Positions 9,091-14,445 of a DNA stretch of 23,551 bases are shown here, in pieces. Position 1 is the first letter of the stretch. Each line of letters starts with the position of its first letter. Source of the DNA: Chlorobium sp. (GTDB lineage: Bacteria; Bacteroidota; Chlorobiia; Chlorobiales; Chlorobiaceae); assembly GCA_028277485.1 (NCBI GenBank), contig JANQGE010000023.1:1-23551 (forward strand). Reading direction: 5' to 3'. Both the position numbers and the translations under genes were made by a program. The notes under the pieces were generated by a model. It did no database searches, was not told the DNA's origin, and saw nothing but the letters and a program-made list of their open reading frames with translations.

Positions 9091-9137
9091 GTATTACCGT
9101 TTGGTGAATTCGGTCAACCACTTTGAAATCTTCTTTA

Positions 9138-9166
9138 TTGACGAACCCTCCCCCCGGCTCTATCTT
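9138..9166 (+). promoter_or_regulatory. Sigma70-like promoter of the ferredoxin genes
   Basis: TTGACG (9138-9143) and TATCTT (9161-9166) are separated by exactly 17 bp. This would give a 5' leader of about 80 nt before the first ferredoxin start at 9253. No iron box of the type seen elsewhere overlaps it. Confidence 0.5.
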
Positions 9167-9252
9167 TATAGGTGAAAGTACTCCCAACTGCATTATGCGT
9201 TTTCAGGGAGGAAAGCGAAAATTTTACCAAACGCCTAAATCAGGAGGAAATC

Positions 9253-9447
9253 ATGGCTTTCACGATCAACCCGGATGCGTGCGTTATGTGTGACAGCTGC
9301 CGTTCAGCGTGTCCGCGAAACGCCATAAAAGCCCACGAAACAGAAAAAACCTATGTTATCGACGCAGGTTTGTGTAATGACTGCCAGAACATGTCAGCTG
9401 TACGCTGCGTACCACAGTGTCCGTCCGAAGCTATTACGAAGGCATAA
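9253..9447 (+). CDS. 2[4Fe-4S] ferredoxin, Chlorobium type
   Basis: A 64-residue low-potential electron carrier. In green sulfur bacteria such ferredoxins accept electrons from the type I reaction centre and feed pyruvate and 2-oxoglutarate synthases of the reductive TCA cycle. Cysteines 10, 13, 16 and 20 (CVMCDSCRSACP) bind one cluster and 41, 44, 52 and 56 the other; the CxxCx7CxxxCP spacing marks the Chlorobium/Allochromatium class. The ATG at 9253 is chosen because AGGAGG lies 8 bp upstream and the protein then begins exactly at the ferredoxin fold; upstream in-frame codons encode no recognisable sequence. A second ferredoxin follows after 61 bp. Confidence 0.96.
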   Translation: MAFTINPDACVMCDSCRSACPRNAIKAHETEKTYVIDAGLCNDCQNMSAVRCVPQCPSEAITKA

Positions 9448-9508
9448 ACGTGCAGATGATATATGATAAACGCCCTTAAATTTTATAAACCCTTAAAGAA
9501 GAACTATC

Positions 9509-9694
9509 ATGTCACTTTTCATTACTGAAGCATGTACATACTGTGCGGCATGTGAGCCGGAATGCCCGGTCAGTGCGATCTCTGCCGGCGATGATGTTTA
9601 CGTTATCGATCCCGAAACGTGCAACGAGTGCGCTGGTCTCGACGTTCAGGCATGCGTCTCGGTTTGTCCGGAAGAGTGTATTGTACAAGGCTGA
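9509..9694 (+). CDS. 2[4Fe-4S] ferredoxin, Chlorobium type (second copy)
   Basis: A 61-residue paralogue of the preceding gene, probably cotranscribed. Cluster ligands are Cys 9, 12, 15 and 19 (CTYCAACEPECP) and Cys 38, 41, 49 and 53, again with a seven-residue gap in the second motif; an extra cysteine sits at 57. It is very acidic. Tandem ferredoxin genes are typical of Chlorobi and are the strongest taxonomic pointer in this window. A purine-rich AAAGAAGAA about 7 bp before the ATG is the likely ribosome site. The predicted non-coding RNA at 9717-9791 ends convergently 23 bp downstream. Confidence 0.96.
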   Translation: MSLFITEACTYCAACEPECPVSAISAGDDVYVIDPETCNECAGLDVQACVSVCPEECIVQG

Positions 9695-9716
9695 TTAAAA
9701 GGAGCCTCTATGTGAT

Positions 9717-9791
9717 AAAAAAAGCCCCTCTGTGGCACTTGCAGAGGGGCTGAGGAAGGAGAATCAACAATGGTTAAAAGTAACCAGTGTC
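9717..9791 (-). ncRNA. Predicted iron-regulated small RNA, copy 1
   Basis: On the minus strand a promoter-like pair (TTGGAC and TACATT, 16-bp spacing, -10 at 9798-9803) overlaps or abuts the box at 9812-9830. It would start a transcript near 9791. The RNA has a 5' stem TGGTTA/TAACCA, a single-stranded TTGTTGATTCTCCTTCCT segment complementary to Shine-Dalgarno sequences, and an intrinsic terminator: stem 9742-9751 with 9723-9732, 9-nt loop, then seven U. No reading frame is conserved with the second copy, which argues for RNA function. RyhB/PrrF-like logic (made when iron is scarce) is inferred. Start is approximate. Confidence 0.6.
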
Positions 9792-9811
9792 GTTTTTAAT
9801 GTAAGCATATC

Positions 9812-9830
9812 TTTAATTTGTCCAAATAAA
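9812..9830. promoter_or_regulatory. Putative DtxR-type box before small RNA copy 1
   Basis: TTTAATTTGTCCAAATAAA fits TTTAnTTnGnCnAAnTAAA at all fixed positions. It overlaps the likely -35 of the minus-strand transcript, as expected for a repressor site, and is identical to the box at 11960-11978. Confidence 0.55.
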
Positions 9831-9993
9831 AATAATTTTCAATCAAAAAATTAATCTCGCACCTCACGAATAATCAGGCCCCGATAAAACCAAGCTGCTT
9901 TTTTCATGATTCCACCATCCGGCTTTTCGATGACCAGAAGACCGTGGTTCACCGTCTCCCTGACCGTTCTGGAGCCACGGCGGTACCGGACTG

Positions 9994-10113
9994 GTGATCA
10001 GCGAACTGTACCGTCAGCAGTTGGTGATGTGCTATACCAAGAGGAGGACTATTGCAGACCGGTTGATAAGCATCGGTCAAACGTATGTTCGTCCGATCGT
10101 GCGGGGTAAGGCA
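9994..10113 (+). pseudogene. Relic of an IS5/IS1182-like transposase
   Basis: Forty codons read VISELYRQQLVMCYTKR and then RTIADRLISIGQTYVRPIVR followed by GKA. This closely resembles the central part of DDE transposases in which LYRQQ...M and SISQPHVRPIVRGKA are conserved. No DDE triad, start, or terminal repeats survive, and flanking frames are broken. The rest of 9870-10180 holds no gene that I recognise; ATCCCGAC/GTCGGGAT (10121-10138) makes a short hairpin there. Confidence 0.6.
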
Positions 10114-10184
10114 TCGGCAAATCCCGACAAGTCGGGATGGCATGAAACTCCCGATCAGTGTCGCCGATGGTTGATTTGTTCAAA

Positions 10185-10826
10185 TCAGGCCGCCTGCAGA
10201 AGGCTCTCGGCTTTTCTGCGGGCGTCTTCATACCGGGCGCGGGTTTTTATCGAGGGTTCAGGATTACCAAAAATCTGCCAGCCGCAGCTCCCGTTGCACC
10301 TGAAACTGTTCAGGCCCATAAAACCCCAGACATCTTTCAGGGGATAGCCAAGCGCAATGCCGATTTCGTGGGGAATACGGCCGCTTTCCTGCCAGCGGTT
10401 CGCAAGTTCATGGAGGAAAGTTTTCGCATTAAGCCCGAACGGATATCTCAAACGACAGTGAAGAATTCTCTTAGAGGCTCTCTTTAAACGCAGATTGACC
10501 GCATCTTCCCTGTAAACAATAAATTTCAGGGAATGCCCGGTCATCACCAGCATCTTGTACTGCAAGCCCCATGAAACACAAAATGAACCGACATGCCCCA
10601 GGCAACTGTCCAGAGGCATGTTGAAAAAACCTTTTCTTACAATCAGCAGTTCTCCGGTTTTACCGCCAAACAAGACACCGGATACCTGAACAAAAAGCCA
10701 TCGCTCAAAAAACTCCTGCAAGTTATCGACGGAACCCAGCTTGTTTTTCCACTTCAGGAAAACAGGCTTGTGAAATTTCGGCACATCCCTATTCATAATG
10801 ACAACGTTTTGTGTTTTACCGGTCAA
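10185..10826 (-). CDS. DUF3793 family protein
   Basis: A 213-residue soluble protein without signal peptide or membrane segments. The conserved C-terminal signature IPHEIGIALGYPLKDVWGF (151-169), followed by a Gly/Cys-rich turn and GWQIFG, identifies DUF3793. The family is of unknown function and often sits near iron or flavodoxin genes. The longest frame starts with TTG at 10826, inside the end of the dtxR-like gene (11-bp overlap, GAGG about 9 bp upstream); an ATG at 10796 is an alternative. The overlap suggests translational coupling to the repressor and therefore a role in metal homeostasis, which is inference. A 7-bp palindrome (TGATTTG/CAAATCA) covers the stop codon. Confidence 0.82.
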   Translation of the reverse strand: MTGKTQNVVIMNRDVPKFHKPVFLKWKNKLGSVDNLQEFFERWLFVQVSGVLFGGKTGELLIVRKGFFNMPLDSCLGHVGSFCVSWGLQYKMLVMTGHSLKFIVYREDAVNLRLKRASKRILHCRLRYPFGLNAKTFLHELANRWQESGRIPHEIGIALGYPLKDVWGFMGLNSFRCNGSCGWQIFGNPEPSIKTRARYEDARRKAESLLQAA

Positions 10827-11475
10827 GGGGTTCCACCTCGACCAATGAAGCCAGCGATACAGCTATCGGCACTTTTTTTCCATTCATGGCAACTGTCACG
10901 GGACCATCGAACGGCGCTTTCTCGACAACCATGCATGTACTATCCGGCTTGAAACCCAGATCATCGATGTATTTCATCATTTCAGCATCAGTTGTACAAA
11001 TAGCCGAGACTTTTGCCTGCTTTCCCGGCCCGATTGTAGAAAGAGGAACCGTATCTTTTTTGTTCAGCTTGCCGTCGGAAGAAGGTATCGGATGACCATG
11101 CGGATCTCTTACCGGATAATCCAGCATTTTGTCCATGGCCTCGGTCAGCCGCTCCGAAATAACATGTTCCAGACGGCACGCATCTTCATGAACCTCATAG
11201 GGCAAATACCCGGCCATACGAACCAGAAAGGTTTCAATCAGCCTTCTTTTTCTAAGCAGCTTTCCGGCAACACGTTCACCTTCCTCGCTCAACGCAACCC
11301 CTTCACGCCATTCATGCACAAGCAGCCCCTGATCGGTCAGCCGCCGCACCTTTTCAGACACGGTAGACACGCTATGCCCCATCGCTTCAGCAATCTGGCC
11401 GATGGTTACTTCGCCGTTTTTTTCCGACAAACGGAAAACGGCCTGCAAGTACATTTCACTGGACTCACTGAGCAT
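10816..11475 (-). CDS. DtxR/IdeR-family iron-dependent repressor
   Basis: A 219-residue three-domain regulator. The winged helix spans 1-65 (VTIGQIAEAMGHSVSTVSEK), the dimerisation and metal domain 66-140, and a FeoA/SH3-like domain about 145-215. By comparison with DtxR the primary metal ligands are kept: Met8, Cys100, Glu103 and His104 (EDACRLEH). Cys at this position marks the iron type rather than MntR. In the ancillary site, His96 and Glu81 are present, but the equivalent of DtxR His79 is Arg78, so that site may be altered. DUF3793 overlaps its end. A leader with a terminator hairpin (11520-11554) and a box at 11608 lie upstream, consistent with autoregulation. It likely controls feo and the other boxed genes; this is inference. 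Confidence 0.9.
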   Translation of the reverse strand: MLSESSEMYLQAVFRLSEKNGEVTIGQIAEAMGHSVSTVSEKVRRLTDQGLLVHEWREGVALSEEGERVAGKLLRKRRLIETFLVRMAGYLPYEVHEDACRLEHVISERLTEAMDKMLDYPVRDPHGHPIPSSDGKLNKKDTVPLSTIGPGKQAKVSAICTTDAEMMKYIDDLGFKPDSTCMVVEKAPFDGPVTVAMNGKKVPIAVSLASLVEVEPLDR

Positions 11476-11519
11476 AGTGCCTGCTGTTTCAGCTTTTCAA
11501 TACAATCCGACAGTGTCTT

Positions 11520-11586
11520 AAAAAACCCCTCTGCTGCCCGATTGCAGAGGGGTTGAAAGAACAAGGAGAATCGAACATAGGAGGAC
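11520..11586 (-). ncRNA. Leader RNA of the dtxR-like gene; third member of the small RNA family
   Basis: On the minus strand TTTGTC and TATATT (11593-11598, 17-bp spacing) form a promoter overlapping the box at 11608. The transcript contains GATTCTCCTT, as in the two other copies, plus a second TCCTCC. It then meets an intrinsic terminator: stem 11544-11554 with 11524-11534, 9-nt loop, six U. Compared with the other copies one stem pair is A-T instead of G-C and the loop differs, so the structure is conserved while the sequence drifts. It ends 45 bp before the dtxR-like start, so it may act as an independent RNA, an attenuator, or both. Confidence 0.55.
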
Positions 11587-11607
11587 AGAAGCAATATACA
11601 AATCTGA

Positions 11608-11626
11608 TTTATTTAGACAAATTAAA
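11608..11626. promoter_or_regulatory. Putative DtxR-type box before the dtxR-like gene
   Basis: TTTATTTAGACAAATTAAA matches all fixed positions of the shared palindrome TTTAnTTnGnCnAAnTAAA. Its placement over the promoter of the repressor's own leader suggests autoregulation. Confidence 0.55.
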
Positions 11627-11734
11627 AACAAAAAAATTCTCGCTGGATCCCCTATGAGAATTTATCACGAGTCCCGATTTTTAAAAGTGACGAGTAACCG
11701 GTGACAAGAGGGAACCCCATTAGGCAAGGGGAGA

Positions 11735-11835
11735 AAGAAAAGATCGATTCCCGATGCCGATAGCGACGGCGAATTCCGATTTTCTTTCTTTCGGAGATCG
11801 GGGTCGGAATCGGGTTTCGGGGTCGAATGACCTCT
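11735..11835. repeat. Dispersed GATTCCGA/TCGGGG-rich repeat
   Basis: Region 11627-11860 contains no gene that I can support. It carries words of the family seen at 73-110, 16945-17025, 20620-20690, 20823-20853 and 22077-22090, for example GATAGCGACGGCGAATTCC and TCGGGGTCGGAATCGGG. Similar words occur in both orientations, so the block can fold into long imperfect hairpins. Function unknown. Confidence 0.5.
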
Positions 11836-11866
11836 GCATACACTCCGGGATTACAGAATCGATGAT

Positions 11867-11939
11867 AAAAAAAGCCCCTCTGTGGCACTTGCAGAGGGGC
11901 TTAGGAAGGAGAATCAACAATGGTAACACAACCAGTGTC
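11867..11939 (-). ncRNA. Predicted iron-regulated small RNA, copy 2
   Basis: Same architecture as copy 1: box at 11960-11978, -10-like TACATT (11946-11951), a weak 5' stem TGGT/ACCA, the segment TTGTTGATTCTCCTTCCT, then a terminator with stem 11892-11901/11873-11882 and seven U. Differences from copy 1 lie mainly in the 5' stem and one base after the anti-Shine-Dalgarno segment. An ATG near the 5' end opens a frame through the terminator into repeat DNA, but the other copy lacks it. Start position is approximate. Confidence 0.6.
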
Positions 11940-11959
11940 ATCTACAATGTAAGCATATT

Positions 11960-11978
11960 TTTAATTTGTCCAAATAAA
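11960..11978. promoter_or_regulatory. Putative DtxR-type box before small RNA copy 2
   Basis: TTTAATTTGTCCAAATAAA, identical to the box at 9812-9830 and in the same position relative to the transcript. Confidence 0.55.
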
Positions 11979-12040
11979 AATAACTTTTCGTCAAAAAAAA
12001 ATTAATCCTGCACCTTACGAGCCATTGGCCTCCTTTCTTT

Positions 12041-12159
12041 AGGGCACCTCTATTTATTGTCATGAGCGGTTCAAGTGCGAGGCGAACGGAGCGCAGAAAC
12101 CCTCTCCTATCCGATCAACGAAGCAATTGAATCGCGGAATAAATAAATAGAGGTGCCCT
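12041..12159 (+). mobile_element. Miniature inverted-repeat element, complete copy (119 bp)
   Basis: The ends AGGGCACCTCTATTTATT (12041-12058) and its exact complement (12142-12159) form an 18-bp perfect terminal inverted repeat. The interior has TCATGAGCGG, GGAGCGCAGAAACC and CAACGAAGCAATTG, shared with the copy at 22476. There is no reading frame. I see no convincing target-site duplication. The last two bases lie inside the stop codon of the minus-strand gene next to it. The related full-length insertion sequence is not in the window. Confidence 0.75.
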
Positions 12160-13648
12160 AAAACGAATACCGGACACGCAGTGTTACCATATCGTTATCG
12201 CCGAACTGGCCGTACGCCCCGGATTCGGAACCTTCGAAAAAGAGCAGCGAGCCCTGGAAAAGCCAGTCGTCCGCGAGCTGGTATTCAGCGTAGGTCTCAA
12301 AACTCCAACCCTGACCGGTAAAGCCGACTATACCTCTTACGCCAGCCTCCAGATCATCCCGCAGAAAGGTGTCGTGCACATCGTACGTGATGCCGTGGGC
12401 CCATGTGTCGCTGATGAGATATTCAGCCTCCGAGGTACGGGAAAAAAAATATTGCAGGTTGACATACAGATTGGTCCCGAAAGTACGGTCGATACCGAGC
12501 ACCCCCTCCATTACCGTTGTCCGGGAAAACCCTGGAAGACTATTATCCTTTGTCATAACGGGCAGGTCCGGTTTCAACGCAAGCTCGCCGCGCAGGGTGG
12601 ACCGGTCGAGTCCCTTGGCGAAGGCAAATCCGAAAGCGGAAAAGTCGGGATGGATCGGCGTGATATACAGGGTTTGCATGACGCCGGGACCGGAACGGTA
12701 TTCCCGTTCGAACACCGGCGAGTCGAGATAACCGTAAAAACCGATCAGCGACAGATCCCAGCCGGACAGGGTGGCGGCCAGCCTGACTGCAACCTCTGCC
12801 TGGTCAAAGGCCCGGTCCGGCTCTTTCTGATCTTCAAGGACATAGGCTCCCTCACGGTGTCCGGCCCTCAGTTTTTGAAGTCCGGGGCTCTCCCAGGCCG
12901 AGCCCGGGGAATTGAGCTGGTTTACCTGTGCCAGAGGCACCACGATCACATCGAGGTTTGCCTCCTGGAAAGAGCCTGAAACCGACAGATTGATCGTCGC
13001 CAATCCGAGCAGGACAGGCAATCGGGCATCGGACTTGCCGGTGGCGAACGGATCACGATAATCCAGCGGGTTGATCAGATCCAGCGGATTGATGCCGTCC
13101 CCGGTTCCTATCCGGTGGATCTTTCGACCGATCACCGCATTCCACCCCGGCCGGTCCACGGTCAGAAAGGCTTCTTCCAGATAGATCCTGGCAGTGTCAT
13201 GGTCATCAGACAGGTCTGCCGCAGCGGGGTCCAGGTCAACGGCGCCCGATACAAACACCCGCAAAGGGGGCTCGGCCCCGACGGCTTCCGTGGCTCCGTA
13301 GCCGCCGTGACCTTCAAGCCACAGGCGCTGCCTTGTGGACATCAACCCGGAATCGGTGGTCCTCAAGCGGTTCCGGCTCTCCAGATAACCGCGCAGTTCC
13401 AGCTTCACCCGGTTCTGCGGCACCTGAGCTTCCGAGGAATCGTCGGCAAAATCCGAAGAGAAAAGATCATCGTCGGCAAAAGGGTCCCCCTTTATCCCGT
13501 TCCCTGAAACTTCTATCTCCTCCGCTTCAACATCCGGTGGGGATTCATCTCCCCGGGCGCCTGTCAAGGGGATCAGCAGGGAAATGAGCAGAGCAAGAAT
13601 TCTCGCGGTCTGGCTGATGGCTGATACTCCGGTAAAATGTCTGACCAA
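12158..13648 (-). CDS. Outer-membrane beta-barrel protein of an RND export operon
   Basis: A 496-residue exported protein. A signal peptide covers about 1-33 (hydrophobic ILALLISLLIPL, then GARGDE), followed by an acidic low-complexity linker (35-78) and an amphipathic-strand barrel ending RVRYSF with terminal Phe. The segment IGRK...GTGDGINPLDLINPLDYRD is a signature also found, in variant form, in the partial gene at the right end of the window. It resembles DUF1302/alginate-export-like barrels; exact family unsure. It is the last gene of a minus-strand operon with the RND transporter and LolA-like protein and starts 14 bp after the latter. Its TAG stop is completed by the outer bases of the miniature element at 12041. 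It probably provides the outer-membrane step for a hydrophobic substrate. Confidence 0.75.
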   Translation of the reverse strand: MVRHFTGVSAISQTARILALLISLLIPLTGARGDESPPDVEAEEIEVSGNGIKGDPFADDDLFSSDFADDSSEAQVPQNRVKLELRGYLESRNRLRTTDSGLMSTRQRLWLEGHGGYGATEAVGAEPPLRVFVSGAVDLDPAAADLSDDHDTARIYLEEAFLTVDRPGWNAVIGRKIHRIGTGDGINPLDLINPLDYRDPFATGKSDARLPVLLGLATINLSVSGSFQEANLDVIVVPLAQVNQLNSPGSAWESPGLQKLRAGHREGAYVLEDQKEPDRAFDQAEVAVRLAATLSGWDLSLIGFYGYLDSPVFEREYRSGPGVMQTLYITPIHPDFSAFGFAFAKGLDRSTLRGELALKPDLPVMTKDNSLPGFSRTTVMEGVLGIDRTFGTNLYVNLQYFFSRTSEAEYLISDTWAHGITYDVHDTFLRDDLEAGVRGIVGFTGQGWSFETYAEYQLADDWLFQGSLLFFEGSESGAYGQFGDNDMVTLRVRYSF

Positions 13649-13662
13649 TGGTTACGTGATCT

Positions 13663-14445
13663 TCATCGCATCAGATTGTTTTGCAGAAACAAGGCATCGC
13701 CAAGGCCCTGGTTATATGAGATATTCGAGCGCTGCAACAGGGTCCGGGTCTTACGCCTGGGGGTTTCGTAAAGAAACCGGGTGACGGTCCATATTCCGTC
13801 GATCTGTTTATAACCGCCAAAAGTCGCGGTCTTCAGGAGCTTGCCGCGTTTGTTGTAATAGTCTATTCTGGCGGGCAGGTAGAGATCCTTACGGATAAAC
13901 TGCACCCGTTTGGAATAGTTGGTATCTTTTTTCAGTTCCGGACGCGGCACCGACTCGACGACATAACAGGCAACACCTGACACTTCTTCTTCACCCGTCA
14001 ACGTATGTTCGTCGTCATCCACGGCCCGGTCCTCGATATCCTCGTTTGCGAGATCGGAACGCATGAAGGCGCCCTTTTTACCGCCGCCGCTGATCCTCCG
14101 CACCAAGCTTTCCGCCGGCAGGTACACCCACATGTCATCTTCCCGCTCCGGATCGTCATAGGACCAGGTAAGATAGGCGGTATCATGGACATCGGCGGGC
14201 TCGACAAACCGGATCAGGGTACGCTCGTCCTTGAGGCTTTCTCCGTACTGCTTGGTCCGGCTCTCCATGCGCCTGACCAGCTTTGAGTTGCCTCTTTCTA
14301 TCACCATCATGGAGGACATCACCGCATCCCGGCTGTTATCGACCTCGTCGACTTTCACCATGATGTCGCGTCCGGTGGGCTCCGCATATCCGATCCCGGC
14401 AGACAACAGGATCAAGCAGATCAGGCTTACAGTCATTCGTATCAT
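13663..14445 (-). CDS. Outer membrane lipoprotein-sorting (LolA-like) periplasmic protein
   Basis: A 260-residue periplasmic protein with a signal peptide (1-21, cleavage probable after GIGYA). The mature part (GRDIMVKVDEVD, then DMWVYLPAESLVRRISGG and KRVQFIRKDLYLPARIDYYN) fits the family annotated as outer membrane lipoprotein-sorting protein, a LolA/LppX-type fold that shields a lipid-like ligand. Its start overlaps the stop of the RND gene by 4 bp. In known clusters of this type such proteins shuttle a lipid or other hydrophobe between an MMPL/RND pump and the outer membrane. The substrate here is not evident. Confidence 0.83.
   Translation of the reverse strand: MIRMTVSLICLILLSAGIGYAEPTGRDIMVKVDEVDNSRDAVMSSMMVIERGNSKLVRRMESRTKQYGESLKDERTLIRFVEPADVHDTAYLTWSYDDPEREDDMWVYLPAESLVRRISGGGKKGAFMRSDLANEDIEDRAVDDDEHTLTGEEEVSGVACYVVESVPRPELKKDTNYSKRVQFIRKDLYLPARIDYYNKRGKLLKTATFGGYKQIDGIWTVTRFLYETPRRKTRTLLQRSNISYNQGLGDALFLQNNLMR

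Larger units (their letters stand above)
9713..9869. repeat. 157-bp duplicated iron-sRNA cassette, copy 1
   Basis: This stretch is near-identical to 11863-12020 in the same orientation. The match begins at TGATAAAAAAAGCCCC and runs through the hairpin, the AGGAAGGAGAATCAACAATGG segment and the box at 9812 to about CACGA. Divergence is concentrated in 9776-9797, between hairpin and promoter. The cassette holds a complete predicted transcription unit, described separately. Confidence 0.85.
11863..12020. repeat. 158-bp duplicated iron-sRNA cassette, copy 2
   Basis: Second copy of the cassette at 9713-9869, in direct orientation and about 2.15 kb away; the transposase relic, DUF3793 and the dtxR-like gene lie between the two copies. 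Similarity stops close to the miniature element at 12041. Confidence 0.85.

Noticed and set aside
9770..9799. Nine-codon reading frame on the + strand (MVKSNQCRF) behind AGGAAGGAG, with a similar one at 11920-11952
   Set aside because: The two copies encode unrelated peptides and the third copy lacks the ATG. The conserved purine stretch is better explained as the complement of the RNA's CUCCUU segment.
10158..10487. 109-residue + strand frame
   Set aside because: It lies opposite the DUF3793 gene, which has a clear family signature; this frame has none.
11720..11941. 73-residue minus-strand frame starting inside small RNA copy 2
   Set aside because: It runs through the terminator hairpin into repeat DNA and the start codon is absent from copy 1.
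12038..12163. Target-site duplication around the miniature element
   Set aside because: The bases flanking this and the other copies do not match as direct repeats; apparent TTA/TAA similarity follows from the element ends.
12374..12979. 201-residue + strand frame
   Set aside because: It is antisense to the outer-membrane barrel gene, which has a signal peptide, operon context and barrel ending.
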